Notes: generated by a model from the sequence alone, not told the origin. A stretch of 64,000 bases of DNA from Synechococcus sp. CC9616 (GCF_000515235.1 NZ_KI911558.1:463490-527489), one strand, 5' to 3'; counted from the stretch's first letter, positions 1 to 10,675 are shown. A program made the numbers and translations.

Positions 1-205
1 GAGCTCTGACGTTGAATCCAGGCGCTCCATGATCGAGCCTCCAGGTTTGATCGTCCCGCCGCCGGCGTGTCGCCGTTCGTCCTCCCGGGCCCCTTCCAGC
101 CTCCACCACGGCCATTGAGCCCTGAACCCCCAGCTGATGCAGTCGCGCCAGCAAGCTGCAGCCCGACAGGCCAGCCCCGATCACGACGAGATCAACCACC
201 TTCAT
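1..205 (-). CDS. FAD/NAD(P)-dependent oxidoreductase (renalase/amine-oxidase-like), truncated by the window edge
   Basis: Only the first 68 codons are present; the gene runs off the left edge. Reading the minus strand from ATG at 205, the protein begins MKVVDLVVIGAGLSGCSLLA, a dinucleotide-binding GxGxxG Rossmann motif with the usual hydrophobic beta strand. It is followed by an acidic strand end (VVEAG) and a GPGGRTATRR segment typical of amine-oxidase and renalase-like flavoproteins. It is divergent from katG, and the two share about 100 bases of upstream DNA. The FAD-binding call is secure from the motif; the exact family is inferred because the substrate domain lies outside the window. 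Confidence 0.75.
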   Translation of the reverse strand, partial: MKVVDLVVIGAGLSGCSLLARLHQLGVQGSMAVVEAGRGPGGRTATRRRRDDQTWRLDHGAPGFNVRA

Positions 206-208
206 TGA

Positions 209-2494
<2,286 letters not shown>

Positions 2495-2510
2495 ACAACG
2501 GCGCCGTTGA

Positions 2511-2603
2511 TCACATCCAGTACTCCTCAGCTGCCACCCGGGAGATCAGCCCGCCAAAGAGAGCAAGCAGCAAGGTCACCGCGAAAAAAATGAAATAAGC
2601 CAA
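2511..2603 (-). CDS. Possible one-helix membrane peptide of about 30 residues
   Basis: Between katG and tRNA-Lys an open minus-strand frame encodes a convincing transmembrane helix (AYFIFFAVTLLLALFGGLIS) followed by RVAAEEYWM. The frame continues upstream without a stop, encoding YLHRGHP just before the helix, but has no ATG, GTG or TTG there. The only ordinary start is TTG at 2603, preceded by GGGG at a plausible distance. The composition looks like a real thylakoid or plasma-membrane micropeptide. It could instead be the tail of a gene that lost its start, or one using an unusual start codon. Function unknown. Confidence 0.35.
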   Translation of the reverse strand: MAYFIFFAVTLLLALFGGLISRVAAEEYWM

Positions 2604-2777
2604 CGGATGACCCCGGTGTAGGTAGAAATTCTGATCGTCATAACAGCGGATCCGTGGAGCGCAACATCAACTGCAACGTTCCATCGTTCCGCTTTGCTGT
2701 TTGCTGACCTCGAGGCGCAACCAAACCCGCCGTAGGCATCGGCTGATTACACCCTGGATCGATCACGAGGATCTAAA

Positions 2778-2849
2778 TGGGTCGCCTGAGATTCGAACTC
2801 AGGACCAGCCGGTTAAAAGCCGGATGCTCTACCGCTGAGCTAGCGACCC
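2778..2849 (-). tRNA. tRNA-Lys(UUU)
   Basis: On the minus strand the sequence folds as a cloverleaf. The acceptor stem is GGGTCGC/GCGACCC with discriminator A, the D-arm is AGCTCAGCGGTAGAGCA, and the anticodon arm is CCGGC-TTTTAAC-CGG with anticodon TTT. The T-arm contains GTTCGAATC. No CCA is encoded. Length 72 nt. It stands alone between katG and the gamma carbonic anhydrase-like gene. Confidence 0.97.
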
Positions 2850-2934
2850 GTCCCCTCTTGGGGGTGCCATAACAGGCACTCATGGACCTTATCACTCAGT
2901 TGCCCTGGAGACTGGAGGCTGTCACAAGCCCCCG

Positions 2935-3441
2935 ATGAATGTCGCTGAGCCCTGGCCGACTCCTCAGATCAACGACGCTGCCTGGGTGGCTGAATCAGCT
3001 GTGGTGATTGGCGATGTGGTGATGGCCGAGGGCAGCAGTCTCTGGCCGACGGCTGTGGCGAGAGGTGATCTGGAGGCGATCCGAATCGGTGCGTTCAGCA
3101 ATGTTCAGGATGGATCGGTGCTGCATGGAGATCCTGGCCAGCCCGTCACGATCGGACGGGAGGTCACGGTTGGACACAGGGCCGTGATCCATGGCGCCAC
3201 GTTGGATGACGGTTGCCTGGTGGGTATCGGTGCCGTTGTTCTGAACGGTGTCACGGTTGGGGCCGGGGCCTTGGTTGCCGCAGGCTCTGTGGTGACGAAG
3301 GATGTGCCGCCGCGGACGATGGTGGTGGGCATCCCGGCGCAGGCCAAGCGTGAACTCAGTGAGCAGGTTGTTGAACAACAACGGCAGCACGCTCGCCGAT
3401 ATGCCGAACTGGCTGCTCGCCATGCCTTGATCAGGCAATGA
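2935..3441 (+). CDS. Gamma carbonic anhydrase-like hexapeptide-repeat protein
   Basis: 168 residues. Residues about 15-125 show the [LIV]-G-x4 hexapeptide pattern of a left-handed parallel beta-helix, followed by a C-terminal alpha helix (about 135-165), as in YrdA/PaaY and gamma carbonic anhydrases. The three zinc-binding His positions appear conserved: His64 (SVLHGDP), His81 (VGHRAV) and His86 (VIHGAT). The family forms trimers with inter-subunit metal sites. It may act as a carbonic anhydrase or as a structural relative such as the cyanobacterial CcmM N-domain. It is not CcmM, because the RuBisCO small-subunit-like repeats are missing. The ATG at 2935 follows a short leader; psbY lies 85 bases downstream. 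Confidence 0.88.
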   Translation: MNVAEPWPTPQINDAAWVAESAVVIGDVVMAEGSSLWPTAVARGDLEAIRIGAFSNVQDGSVLHGDPGQPVTIGREVTVGHRAVIHGATLDDGCLVGIGAVVLNGVTVGAGALVAAGSVVTKDVPPRTMVVGIPAQAKRELSEQVVEQQRQHARRYAELAARHALIRQ

Positions 3442-3526
3442 TTGCTGCGAATTTGATCAGCTTTTCGGCCAAGAGTCCCGCATACGGGAGATGGTCCGTA
3501 AGATCGCCGGAATTCAATCTCCATCC

Positions 3527-3745
3527 ATGAGCTTCGTCCGAGTCGCGATCGGCCTGGTCCTGATCCTCGCGGTTGTCGGTTATTCCGCCTTCAGTGTGAT
3601 CACCACCGGTCAGGTGCTCGGTATCGATGCACGTCTCTTCCTGGTGGTGGCTCCGGTGCTGGCTGCTGTGAGCTGGGCAGCATTCAATATCGGTCGAGCA
3701 GCGGTCGGCCAACTGCAGATGTTGCTCAAGCGCAGCCGCGCCTGA
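3527..3745 (+). CDS. psbY: Photosystem II protein PsbY-like, with an extra N-terminal hydrophobic segment
   Basis: The C-terminal 40 residues (IDARLFLVVAPVLAAVSWAA, then a short polar tail with NIGRA and KRS) match the one-helix photosystem II subunit PsbY, a peripheral thylakoid component near cytochrome b559. The preferred ATG at 3527 adds a second hydrophobic stretch (VAIGLVLILAVVGYSAF) that could be a signal-like or second transmembrane helix, giving 72 residues. An ATG at 3491 would extend it by 12 residues. Cyanobacterial PsbY is usually about 40 residues, so the extended N-terminus is unusual. It lies in the same direction as, and 33 bases upstream of, trmFO. The PsbY call rests on C-terminal resemblance. 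Confidence 0.68.
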   Translation: MSFVRVAIGLVLILAVVGYSAFSVITTGQVLGIDARLFLVVAPVLAAVSWAAFNIGRAAVGQLQMLLKRSRA

Positions 3746-3778
3746 TCTTTAGGGTGAAGGCTGTCAAAGAGCAGCCTC

Positions 3779-5152
3779 TTGTCAACGCAGCCTGCACGGG
3801 TCACGGTTCTTGGAGCCGGTCTGGCCGGAACAGAGGCTGCCTGGCAAGTTGCTCGCGCTGGTATTTCCGTGAGGTTGGTGGAGATGCGGCCGATCCGCCG
3901 CTCCCCCGCACACCACAGCAGTGATTTTGCGGAACTGGTTTGCAGCAATAGCTTTGGATCCCTGAGCAGCGACCGTGCCGCCGGCCTGCTTCAGGAAGAG
4001 ATGCGTCGGCTGGGATCGTTGGTCATCGCGATGGCCGATCAGCATGCCGTGCCTGCCGGTGGAGCACTGGCCGTGGATCGTGGCCGGTATAGCGCTGCTC
4101 TCACGGAGGCCCTCGATCAGCATCCTCTGGTATCGATTGAGCGACGGGAGCAGCAGGATCTGCCATGTGCAGAGGAGGTCACTGTGCTAGCCACCGGGCC
4201 GCTCACCAGTGAACCGCTGGCTGAGGATCTCCGGCGTTTCACCGGCCGTGCCGACTGCCACTTTTTCGATGCCGCCAGTCCGATCGTGCACGGCGACAGC
4301 ATCGACCATGAGATCGCTTTTCGAGCCAGCCGTTACGACAAGGGCGATGCGGACTACATCAATTGTCCAATGGACCGGGAGCAGTACCTCGCGTTCCGCG
4401 CTGCACTGCTGACAGCCGAGCAGGCTGAACTCAAGGACTTCGATCAGGAGCAGGCCAGTTTCTTCGAGGGCTGCCTGCCGATTGAAGAGCTTGCCCGCCG
4501 TGGTGAAGACACCATGCGCTACGGACCGCTCAAGCCGATCGGTCTCTGGGATCCCCGCTGGGGCGATGTGAACGATCGGGATGTGCGTCGCGCCCGGCGT
4601 GCCTATGCGGTGGTGCAACTGCGTCAGGAGGACCGTGATGGACGTCTCTGGAATCTGGTGGGCTTCCAGACGAATCTCAAATGGGGCGAGCAGAAGCGTG
4701 TGCTCCAGATGATTCCAGGACTAGCGGCTGCCGAGTTCGTGCGTTTCGGGGTGATGCATCGCAACACCTTTCTGGAGTCGCCCCAGTTGCTGACGCCAAC
4801 ACTGCAATTCCGTCAGCGGCCATCACTTCTAGCTGCAGGTCAGATCACCGGCACCGAGGGCTATGCGGCTGCTGTGGCCGGGGGCTGGCTGGCCGGCACC
4901 AATGCTGCACGGCTGGTTCGTGGCCTCAGTCCGATCGATCTTCCTGCCACGACGATGGCAGGAGCCCTCACCCACTTCGTGAGTGAAGCCCCGACGGCCA
5001 AATTCCAACCGATGCCCCCCAATTTCGGTCTGTTGCCGGACCTGCCTGAACGCATTCGCGATAAACGCGCCCGTTACGGTGCCTACCGAGACCGTGCTCT
5101 GACGGATCTCGAGCCCGTCCGAACCCTTTCGCTTCAGCCAATTCCCGCATGA
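3779..5152 (+). CDS. trmFO: Methylenetetrahydrofolate-tRNA-(uracil-5-)-methyltransferase TrmFO
   Basis: Flavoenzyme that makes 5-methyluridine at position 54 of tRNA using methylene-tetrahydrofolate and FAD/NAD(P)H. The 457 residues begin with [15 protein letters not shown], the FAD Rossmann motif. The characteristic [10 protein letters not shown] segment follows near residue 60, and [20 protein letters not shown] near residue 355 is the typical C-terminal FAD-contact region. [11 protein letters not shown] near the end is also diagnostic. Translation starts at TTG 3779. The stop overlaps the crtH start by four bases (ATGA), indicating translational coupling. Confidence 0.96.
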   Translation: MSTQPARVTVLGAGLAGTEAAWQVARAGISVRLVEMRPIRRSPAHHSSDFAELVCSNSFGSLSSDRAAGLLQEEMRRLGSLVIAMADQHAVPAGGALAVDRGRYSAALTEALDQHPLVSIERREQQDLPCAEEVTVLATGPLTSEPLAEDLRRFTGRADCHFFDAASPIVHGDSIDHEIAFRASRYDKGDADYINCPMDREQYLAFRAALLTAEQAELKDFDQEQASFFEGCLPIEELARRGEDTMRYGPLKPIGLWDPRWGDVNDRDVRRARRAYAVVQLRQEDRDGRLWNLVGFQTNLKWGEQKRVLQMIPGLAAAEFVRFGVMHRNTFLESPQLLTPTLQFRQRPSLLAAGQITGTEGYAAAVAGGWLAGTNAARLVRGLSPIDLPATTMAGALTHFVSEAPTAKFQPMPPNFGLLPDLPERIRDKRARYGAYRDRALTDLEPVRTLSLQPIPA

Positions 5153-6741
5153 CCGACCAGCAGCATTGGGATGCCGTTGTGATCGGCGCCGGAATCGGTG
5201 GGTTGGTGACCGCCAGCCAGTTGGCGGCCAAGGGTGCCCGTGTGCTGGTGCTGGAGCGGTATCTGATCCCCGGTGGCAGCGGCGGCGCCTTTCAGCGCAA
5301 GGGCTACACCTTTGATGTGGGCGCCTCCATGATCTTCGGCTTCGGGGAGAAGGGGCATACGAACCTGCTCACCCGAGCCCTCGCCGATGTGGGGGAGCGC
5401 TGCGACACCATCCCCGATCCTTCACAACTCGAGTACCACATGCCTGGTGGTCTGCAGATCGCTGTAGATCGCAATTACGAGCAGTTCATCGCCGATTTGT
5501 CCGCCCGCTTCCCCCATGAGGCCAGCGGCATTCGCCGGTTTTACGACACCTGTTGGCAGGTGTTCAACTGCCTTGACGCCATGCCGCTGCTGTCCCTGGA
5601 AGACCCGGCCTATCTCGCCAAGGTCTTCTTCAAGGCACCTCTGGCCTGCCTCGGCCTCGCCCGCTGGCTTCCTTTCAATGTGGGGGCGGTGGCGCGTCAG
5701 CACATCAGCGATGAACAGCTTCTGAAGTTCATCGACATCGAATGTTTCTGCTGGTCGGTGATGCCGGCGGATCGCACGCCGATGATCAACGCCGGCATGG
5801 TGTTCTCCGATCGCCATGCCGGGGGCATCAACTACCCCAAAGGTGGTGTTGGCGTGATCGCCGAGAAGCTCGTCAAAGGGCTGGAGCGTCATGGCGGGGC
5901 CATTCGCTACAAGGCCAGGGTGACCGATGTGCTCGTCGAAAACGGCCAGGCCGTTGGCGTGACACTTGCCGATGGTGAGACGATTCGAGCCCGCCGGGTG
6001 ATTTCCAATGCCACCCGCTGGGACACGTTTTCCGGGGATGTCAGCGCGCCGACAGCCAAGAACGAGCCAAAAGCCGACAAAAAGCCGACAGCCGACAGCC
6101 AGGCCCTTGTGGATGCAGCCCATACGCCGGCCAAGGAGCAGGTCTGGCGTCGTCGTTACGTTCCCTCCCCGTCCTTTCTGTCCCTGCACCTGGGCGTGCG
6201 GGCAGAGCTGATCCCTGAAGGCGCTCACTGCCACCATCTGCTTCTTGAAGATTGGGAGCGGATGGAGGACGAGCAGGGTGTGATCTTCGTCTCGATGCCC
6301 TCACTGCTGGATCCGGACCTTGCACCTGAGGGGCATCACATCGTTCACACCTTCACGCCGTCATCGATGCAGGCCTGGCAGGGGCTAACGCCTGCCGAGT
6401 ACCGCCAGAAGAAAGAGGCCGATGCCGCTCGCCTGATCCACCGGCTGGAGGCGATCCTTCCGGGGCTCGCGGATGCCATCACACATCAGGAGATTGGAAC
6501 CCCCCGAAGTCACCGGCGTTTTCTTGGACGCTTCCAGGGGAGTTACGGACCAATCCCGGCGATGCAACTGCCGGGTCTGCTACCGATGCCTTTCAACCGC
6601 ACTGGTGTGCGCCACCTCTACTGCGTGGGTGATTCCTGCTTCCCTGGGCAGGGGTTGAACGCGGTGGCGTTCAGTGGCTTTGCCTGTGCCCATCGCGTTG
6701 GGGCAGACCTGGGCCTGAATCCGTGGGCCTTGCCGGCCTGA
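5149..6741 (+). CDS. crtH: Carotene cis-trans isomerase (prolycopene isomerase) CrtH
   Basis: FAD enzyme of the CrtI/CrtISO family that converts poly-cis-lycopene to all-trans lycopene, supplying carotenoids. The 530 residues start with the FAD motif [17 protein letters not shown] and [34 protein letters not shown] (about 225-244) and the C-terminal [20 protein letters not shown] are typical of CrtISO/CrtH and its FAD-closing region. Residues about 298-330 form a low-complexity Lys/Ala/Pro insertion between two family-conserved parts ([11 protein letters not shown] and [15 protein letters not shown]), longer than the usual linker here. Translationally coupled to trmFO by a four-base overlap. 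The plain CrtI desaturase is less likely because of the CrtISO-like motifs. Confidence 0.93.
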   Translation: MTDQQHWDAVVIGAGIGGLVTASQLAAKGARVLVLERYLIPGGSGGAFQRKGYTFDVGASMIFGFGEKGHTNLLTRALADVGERCDTIPDPSQLEYHMPGGLQIAVDRNYEQFIADLSARFPHEASGIRRFYDTCWQVFNCLDAMPLLSLEDPAYLAKVFFKAPLACLGLARWLPFNVGAVARQHISDEQLLKFIDIECFCWSVMPADRTPMINAGMVFSDRHAGGINYPKGGVGVIAEKLVKGLERHGGAIRYKARVTDVLVENGQAVGVTLADGETIRARRVISNATRWDTFSGDVSAPTAKNEPKADKKPTADSQALVDAAHTPAKEQVWRRRYVPSPSFLSLHLGVRAELIPEGAHCHHLLLEDWERMEDEQGVIFVSMPSLLDPDLAPEGHHIVHTFTPSSMQAWQGLTPAEYRQKKEADAARLIHRLEAILPGLADAITHQEIGTPRSHRRFLGRFQGSYGPIPAMQLPGLLPMPFNRTGVRHLYCVGDSCFPGQGLNAVAFSGFACAHRVGADLGLNPWALPA

Positions 6742-6774
6742 ATCTGTTTAGGGTTTCGCTGCTATCCAGCTTCA

Positions 6775-7059
6775 ATGACCTCCCCGCCCGAACCATCTGC
6801 TGCAGAGCTGGCTCGTTTTCTGGAGCAGCGTGGCGAGCTAACAAAACCCTGGAATCTGCAGATGCTGCGCCTGCAGAAACTCAAGGAAGAGAAGGGGTCG
6901 ATGACACCGGAGGCTTACCTCGAAAAGATCCGCGATGCCCATCAGGATCTGATGCGACTTGGACGCTTCTGGGAGGGGCGGGAAGCGGAGGTGTTTAGTG
7001 GGACCTATCAGCCATCTGAACTGATTGAGCCTCGTCCCGGTTCCGCCGAGGATCGTTGA
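6775..7059 (+). CDS. Conserved cyanobacterial hypothetical protein, 94 residues
   Basis: Small soluble, charged protein with no signal peptide or membrane segment. The central part (LQKLKEEKGSMTPEAYLEK, then IRDAHQDLMRLGRFW) is predicted helical by its heptad-like spacing. It starts at ATG 6775, 33 bases after crtH, and overlaps the potential TTG start of the next gene. The genes are probably co-transcribed with trmFO-crtH. I do not recognise a characterised family. Confidence 0.72.
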   Translation: MTSPPEPSAAELARFLEQRGELTKPWNLQMLRLQKLKEEKGSMTPEAYLEKIRDAHQDLMRLGRFWEGREAEVFSGTYQPSELIEPRPGSAEDR

Positions 7060-7063
7060 ACAG

Positions 7064-7588
7064 ATGGAACGGTTCGGACTCTCACCGCTGATTCGCTTCA
7101 CGCTGCTCAGCCTCTATCTGGCGTTGGTTTTGCCCCTACCACTTCTGGCACCAGAATCGCTGCGCTATCCGATGGCCCTGGGGCTGGTTCTGGGACTTGT
7201 TTTGGTGGTGGGGCTGCTGAGTGAGCAGGTGGAGACTGACAACATGGGGATTCAGGTGCGCTACCCCGCCTGGATTCGCTGGTTGCTGCGCCGTGGCTGG
7301 TCCATGCCCTGGGAGGACATTCGCGCGCTCGTCCCGGTTGGCACCAGCCAGGGAGGGACCGTTTACTACCTGAAAGCCAAGGATCTGCGTCATCAGCTTC
7401 TGCCCCAGCGGATTGAACGCTTTGATCGCTTCCTCAAACTGCTGCAGGAGAAGAGCTCCGTGAGCACCGCTGGAATCGGTCGACTCACACCCCCCTGGAC
7501 TTATCAAGTGCTGGCGGTTTTATCCGGCTTGATGCTGATCACCGAGATATTGACGGCGATTTGGCGATTCTCGGCAACGATGGGCTGA
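7064..7588 (+). CDS. Conserved membrane protein, about 174 residues, PH-like core possible
   Basis: Two hydrophobic helices near the N-terminus (FTLLSLYLALVLPLPLLA; MALGLVLGLVLVVGLL) are followed by a soluble middle domain (about residues 60-135: MGIQVRYPAWIRWLL, MPWEDIRALVPVG, VYYLKAKDLRHQLLP). A third helix lies near the C-terminus (VLAVLSGLMLITEILTAIW). The two-helix plus beta-rich arrangement recalls bacterial membrane PH-domain proteins, but that is inference. I prefer ATG 7064; a TTG at 7025 would overlap the preceding gene by 35 bases. Likely co-transcribed with it. Confidence 0.75.
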   Translation: MERFGLSPLIRFTLLSLYLALVLPLPLLAPESLRYPMALGLVLGLVLVVGLLSEQVETDNMGIQVRYPAWIRWLLRRGWSMPWEDIRALVPVGTSQGGTVYYLKAKDLRHQLLPQRIERFDRFLKLLQEKSSVSTAGIGRLTPPWTYQVLAVLSGLMLITEILTAIWRFSATMG

Positions 7589-7607
7589 ACACCTAAGGCT
7601 TGTTGCT

Positions 7608-8111
7608 GTGCTGGATCGAGACGTTTTCAGGTTGATTACAACGCAAGCCAGTGTTCTGGGTCTGTTGCTTGTCAGCAATGTTCCTGTCTTTGCGCAACCG
7701 CCATCTGAAGCCCTCGTGCGCGAGGCACTGGCGTGCACCCGCGCGGAGGAGCGTTTCACCGTTGGGCGGGACAACGGCTTCCAGGCCGGGTTCAACTCTG
7801 TTCCCGCATCGTCAATGCTGCCCGAGGCCATGAAGCAGGAGATTTTGAGGCGATTTCAACGGGTCGCTGATCAGGTGTTTTCCTGGCGAGATGTGGAATC
7901 TCGTTTCATCGAGCTCCATCAGACTCACTACACCAAAGCAGAGCTGGAGGGTCTTATGAGGTTCTGTTCAGACCCCGCTTATCGAGCTCTTGTTGAAGCT
8001 GATCTGAGGATGATCCCTGCCTCGATGCAGATCGGCGTTGAGTTTCAACCTCAGATTCAAAGCCTTATGCAGAAGGAACTCGAAGAGGTCTTCCAAGGGC
8101 TGTCTCAATAA
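7608..8111 (+). CDS. Exported DUF2059-like hypothetical protein
   Basis: 167 residues from a GTG start at 7608. The N-terminus (LITTQASVLGLLLVSNVPVF, then AQ) is a typical Sec signal peptide with an Ala-Gln cleavage site near residue 30. The mature part is helical and includes HYTKAELEGLMRFCSDPAYR, close to the pattern of DUF2059 proteins (Y/F-[ST]-x2-E-[LI] followed by a Phe-rich helix). Predicted periplasmic or thylakoid-lumenal. It ends seven bases before the convergent response-regulator gene. Function unknown. Confidence 0.75.
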   Translation: MLDRDVFRLITTQASVLGLLLVSNVPVFAQPPSEALVREALACTRAEERFTVGRDNGFQAGFNSVPASSMLPEAMKQEILRRFQRVADQVFSWRDVESRFIELHQTHYTKAELEGLMRFCSDPAYRALVEADLRMIPASMQIGVEFQPQIQSLMQKELEEVFQGLSQ

Positions 8112-8118
8112 CTCCGAT

Positions 8119-8886
8119 TCAGCTTGCAGGCAGATTGTCGAGGCTGAAGCGATAACCACGCTGGCGGACGGTGGTGATGCCACCACCTTCTCCGAGGCCG
8201 GCTTGCTCGAGCTTGCGGCGCAGGGTGAGCACCTGGGTGTCCACCGAGCGTGGGCCGCCACTGAATGGGGGCCAGGCCATCCGCAGCAGCTCCTGGCGGC
8301 TGCGAACAAGCCCCGGGGGCATCAGCAGGGCGCAGAGCAGGGCGAATTCGCGCGGGCTGAGCTCCACAGGCTGATCACGGAGGGTGACCTGTCGCAGAAG
8401 CAGATGGACCTCAAGAGGGCCCACGGTGACGCGCTCCTGCAGTCCGCTGTGGCCGCGTTTCAGCAGGGTGCGACAGCGGGCCGCCAGTTCTTCGAGGCCG
8501 AACGGCTTGCGCAACACATCGTCGGCTCCGTCATCTAGCAGTCCCACCACAGGGTCGGCACCGCTGCGGGCCGTGAGCACGATGACCGGGCAGCGCAGCT
8601 GCTCCGCTAGTCGCAACGCGGAGCTGTGCTCCAACAACTCAGCGCTCACCAGGAGGTCAGGAGACTGCTCCTGACAAACCTCTAGGGCTTCCGAAACCTT
8701 TCCGACAGCAGCCGTGAGGTGTCCGTCCTGGCGAAGGCGTTGGACCAGCACGGTGCGAAGTGTGGGATGTGGCTCCACAACCAGAACCCGTGACGGTTCC
8801 TGTCCGGTTCCGGAATTCGGCAACGACATGGTTGCCATGCTGATGTCGCTGGCTTCCGCAGTGATGTCGCGAGGGGTGGAGGTCAC
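8119..8886 (-). CDS. OmpR/PhoB-type response regulator with degenerate receiver
   Basis: 255 residues. About 33-145 is a receiver-like fold (RVLVVEPHPTLRTVL, CPVIVLTARSGADPVVGLL, LRKPFGLEELAAR). About 155-252 is a winged-helix DNA-binding domain (ELSPREFALLCALLM, SVDTQVLTLRRKLEQAGLG, TTVRQRGYRF). The conserved Thr (VLTAR) and Lys (RKPF) of the receiver are present. The phospho-accepting Asp is replaced: the usual PDLxLLD reads PDLLVSA. The N-terminal acidic pair is reduced to one Glu (VVEPH). Phosphorylation-independent control is therefore likely. The longest frame starts at GTG 8886; ATG codons at residues 17 and 20 would remove a weakly structured N-terminal extension. Divergent from the gene at 8960. 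Confidence 0.9.
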   Translation of the reverse strand: MTSTPRDITAEASDISMATMSLPNSGTGQEPSRVLVVEPHPTLRTVLVQRLRQDGHLTAAVGKVSEALEVCQEQSPDLLVSAELLEHSSALRLAEQLRCPVIVLTARSGADPVVGLLDDGADDVLRKPFGLEELAARCRTLLKRGHSGLQERVTVGPLEVHLLLRQVTLRDQPVELSPREFALLCALLMPPGLVRSRQELLRMAWPPFSGGPRSVDTQVLTLRRKLEQAGLGEGGGITTVRQRGYRFSLDNLPAS

Positions 8887-8959
8887 GGCACTGACTAAGG
8901 CGCGCTTACGCTAAGCCGAAATTTCTGGCACGCTGGTAACAGAGACAGCGGTCTCCTCA

Positions 8960-9232
8960 ATGACGGCACTTGACGATCCTGCAGCTATCCGTCATTTCCA
9001 GTCACTTTGTGATGCCTGCCAGGATCTGACCAACCGCTACCACTCCCCTTCTGAGCTGCGTATTTATGCAGATGGCTATCTGCATGCGCTGCGCCGTTCC
9101 TCCACACTTGATCCGCGGGTTTTGCACCGATTGGAACAGCTGATCGATCGCTGGATTCTCGATCCGTCCAGCTTTATCGGCCCTGATGGCGATGTGAGCA
9201 CGCTCTACATGCGCCGACCTGAAGCATTCTGA
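8960..9232 (+). CDS. Conserved cyanobacterial hypothetical protein, 90 residues
   Basis: Small soluble alpha-helical protein (FQSLCDACQDLTNRYHSPSE, YADGYLHALRRS, LEQLIDRWILDPSSFIGPDG). Starts at ATG 8960, 73 bases from the divergent response-regulator start, so the two promoters share this gap. No membrane segment or catalytic motif recognised. The clean composition and the divergent arrangement support a real gene. Function unknown. Confidence 0.75.
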   Translation: MTALDDPAAIRHFQSLCDACQDLTNRYHSPSELRIYADGYLHALRRSSTLDPRVLHRLEQLIDRWILDPSSFIGPDGDVSTLYMRRPEAF

Positions 9233-9468
9233 CCATTTCAGCTTGATGCTTGCGCGCTACCAATTTGCTCAAAACGACTGATGCGACAGGTTTTCTAAAT
9301 CAGTCAACTACGCGATTGTGCAAGATTCGATTACACTTTTCAAGTTGCAGCGATAGGCGAATGTTTATTTTTTGTGAGCGGTATGACTCAATTATGTGGT
9401 GAGCATATCGAATAAATCTTTCTGTCAGGTTCGATTGATTTCTGTTCGAGGGTGATGCCTGGATCGAC

Positions 9469-9489
9469 AAAAAAGGAGCCGCAGCTCCC
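9469..9489 (-). terminator. Rho-independent terminator of bolA-grxD
   Basis: Read on the minus strand: a GGAGC stem, TGCG tetraloop, GCTCC stem, immediately followed by TTTTTT. It lies about 25 bases beyond the grxD stop. The rest of the 279-base gap between 9232 and 9511 is AT-richer and holds nothing else I can support. Confidence 0.8.
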
Positions 9490-9511
9490 TGAAGTGTTGG
9501 GGTACAAGCCA

Positions 9512-9835
9512 TCAACTGGCCAACGCAATTTCCAGCTTCTCTTTGAGTTCCCCGGCGTTGTACATTTCGATCAAAATGTCTGAGCCGCCAATGAATTCCC
9601 CTTTTACATAGACCTGAGGAATCGTTGGCCAACTTGAGAATTCTTTGATTCCCTGACGAATCTCCGGGTCGGAAAGCACATCGAATGTTTCAAAGCTGAC
9701 GCCGAGGGAGTGGAGAATCTGTACGACGTTGTTCGAGAAGCCGCACTGGGGCATCAATTTTGAGCCCTTCATGAACACAAAGATCGGGCTGGTCTGAATC
9801 AGATCTTCGATGCGGCTGCGGGTGGAGGCGTCCAT
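9512..9835 (-). CDS. grxD: Monothiol glutaredoxin (Grx4/GrxD type, CGFS)
   Basis: 107 residues. Active-site loop MPQCGFSNNVV carries the CGFS signature of class II monothiol glutaredoxins, which bind [2Fe-2S] with glutathione and deliver or sense iron-sulfur clusters. WPTIPQVYVKGEFIGGSDIL supplies the cis-Pro and the GG-[ST]-D glutathione-binding motif. Starts with ATG at 9835, only 11 bases after the bolA stop. CGFS glutaredoxins and BolA proteins physically interact through a shared cluster, so this adjacent pair probably encodes a working complex. Confidence 0.96.
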   Translation of the reverse strand: MDASTRSRIEDLIQTSPIFVFMKGSKLMPQCGFSNNVVQILHSLGVSFETFDVLSDPEIRQGIKEFSSWPTIPQVYVKGEFIGGSDILIEMYNAGELKEKLEIALAS

Positions 9836-9846
9836 GAATCGAAAGG

Positions 9847-10110
9847 TCAGGTGGAGGTTGAGGTGTCTGGGGTTGAGCCGTTGGGAGCTGTGGTGTTGAG
9901 CGCCAGGGCATGAATGGCTTCGCTGGCCAATTCGCTCTGAAGCGCCCCGTAAACAAGCTGATGTTGCTTGATGCGGGATAAACCAACAAATGCTGTGGAA
10001 ACCACGCTCACCTGGAGGTGATCACCACCACCGGTGAGATCTTCAACCGTCACCGTGGCATCAGGGATGGCGCGCTGTATAGCGGCCTCAACGGCAGCCG
10101 GCTGAACCAT
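9847..10110 (-). CDS. BolA family protein
   Basis: 87 residues with the BolA class II KH-like fold: [52 protein letters not shown]. The His in HQLVYGAL is the conserved BolA cluster-ligand or RNA-contact His region. The C-terminus is extended by a Ser/Thr/Pro tail. It starts at ATG 10110 and lies directly upstream of grxD in one operon, the classic BolA-Grx pairing in iron-sulfur handling. Confidence 0.93.
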   Translation of the reverse strand: MVQPAAVEAAIQRAIPDATVTVEDLTGGGDHLQVSVVSTAFVGLSRIKQHQLVYGALQSELASEAIHALALNTTAPNGSTPDTSTST

Positions 10111-10144
10111 GAGTCAGGAAATCCTTCTATCGGATGTTGACAGA

Positions 10145-10675
10145 TCAGTTGCCACCTACGGGAGCGGCACCTTTGAATTCCGTGTCGACGAAACCGAGCT
10201 CAACCAGGCTCTGATAGGCCTTCTGTCCCTGAGGTTGGGAGGGTGTCATCAGCCTCACCACTTCAACCAGCACGGGGACCGCCACTTCCGGTTGGTTCTG
10301 ACGGCGGAACAGGGCTGCCAGACGGAGGTTGGCTTCCGCCAGCAGGACCAGAGATTCGCGACCTTTGTCGTCCATTTCTCTTGGAATCCTGGCATCGAGA
10401 CCCCGGAAGGCACCGCTGAGATCCCTGTAGAAAGCGAGCAAACTCTTGGCTGCCTTGCGGGCATCGTCGTAAGCCTTGCGCGCTGTGGTGAGATCACCGG
10501 CAGCAGCAGCGGCGTCACCTTTGTTGATCAGGGCCTGAACGGATGAGGGGTTGAAGCCGCCCGTGGTCTGCGCCAGAACCCGACCGCTGGCAGCGCCCTG
10601 GGCCAGAGCCTGAGCCGGTGCAAACCCCAGGGCAGCCAAAAGAGCTGCAGCCGTCAATAAAGAGCGACAACTCAT
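10145..10675 (-). CDS. Exported helical-repeat protein
   Basis: 176 residues with a clear signal peptide (LLTAAALLAALGFAPAQALA, cleavage after ALA-Q near residue 26). The mature part is helical and TPR-like in character: LINKGDAAAAAGDLTTARKA, YDDARKAAKSLLAFYRDL, LVLLAEANLRLAALF, and QKAYQSLVELGF. Predicted periplasmic or lumenal. ATG start at 10675, 34 bases upstream of bolA in the same direction, so possibly co-transcribed. I recognise no specific function. Confidence 0.78.
   Translation of the reverse strand: MSCRSLLTAAALLAALGFAPAQALAQGAASGRVLAQTTGGFNPSSVQALINKGDAAAAAGDLTTARKAYDDARKAAKSLLAFYRDLSGAFRGLDARIPREMDDKGRESLVLLAEANLRLAALFRRQNQPEVAVPVLVEVVRLMTPSQPQGQKAYQSLVELGFVDTEFKGAAPVGGN

Noticed and set aside
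9428-9448. TTCGA motifs suggesting a tRNA T-arm
   Set aside because: No acceptor or anticodon stem can be paired around it.
9300-9632. Minus-strand open frame between the 90-residue gene and grxD
   Set aside because: Overlaps the start of grxD's 3' half and the terminator; no coding-like composition.
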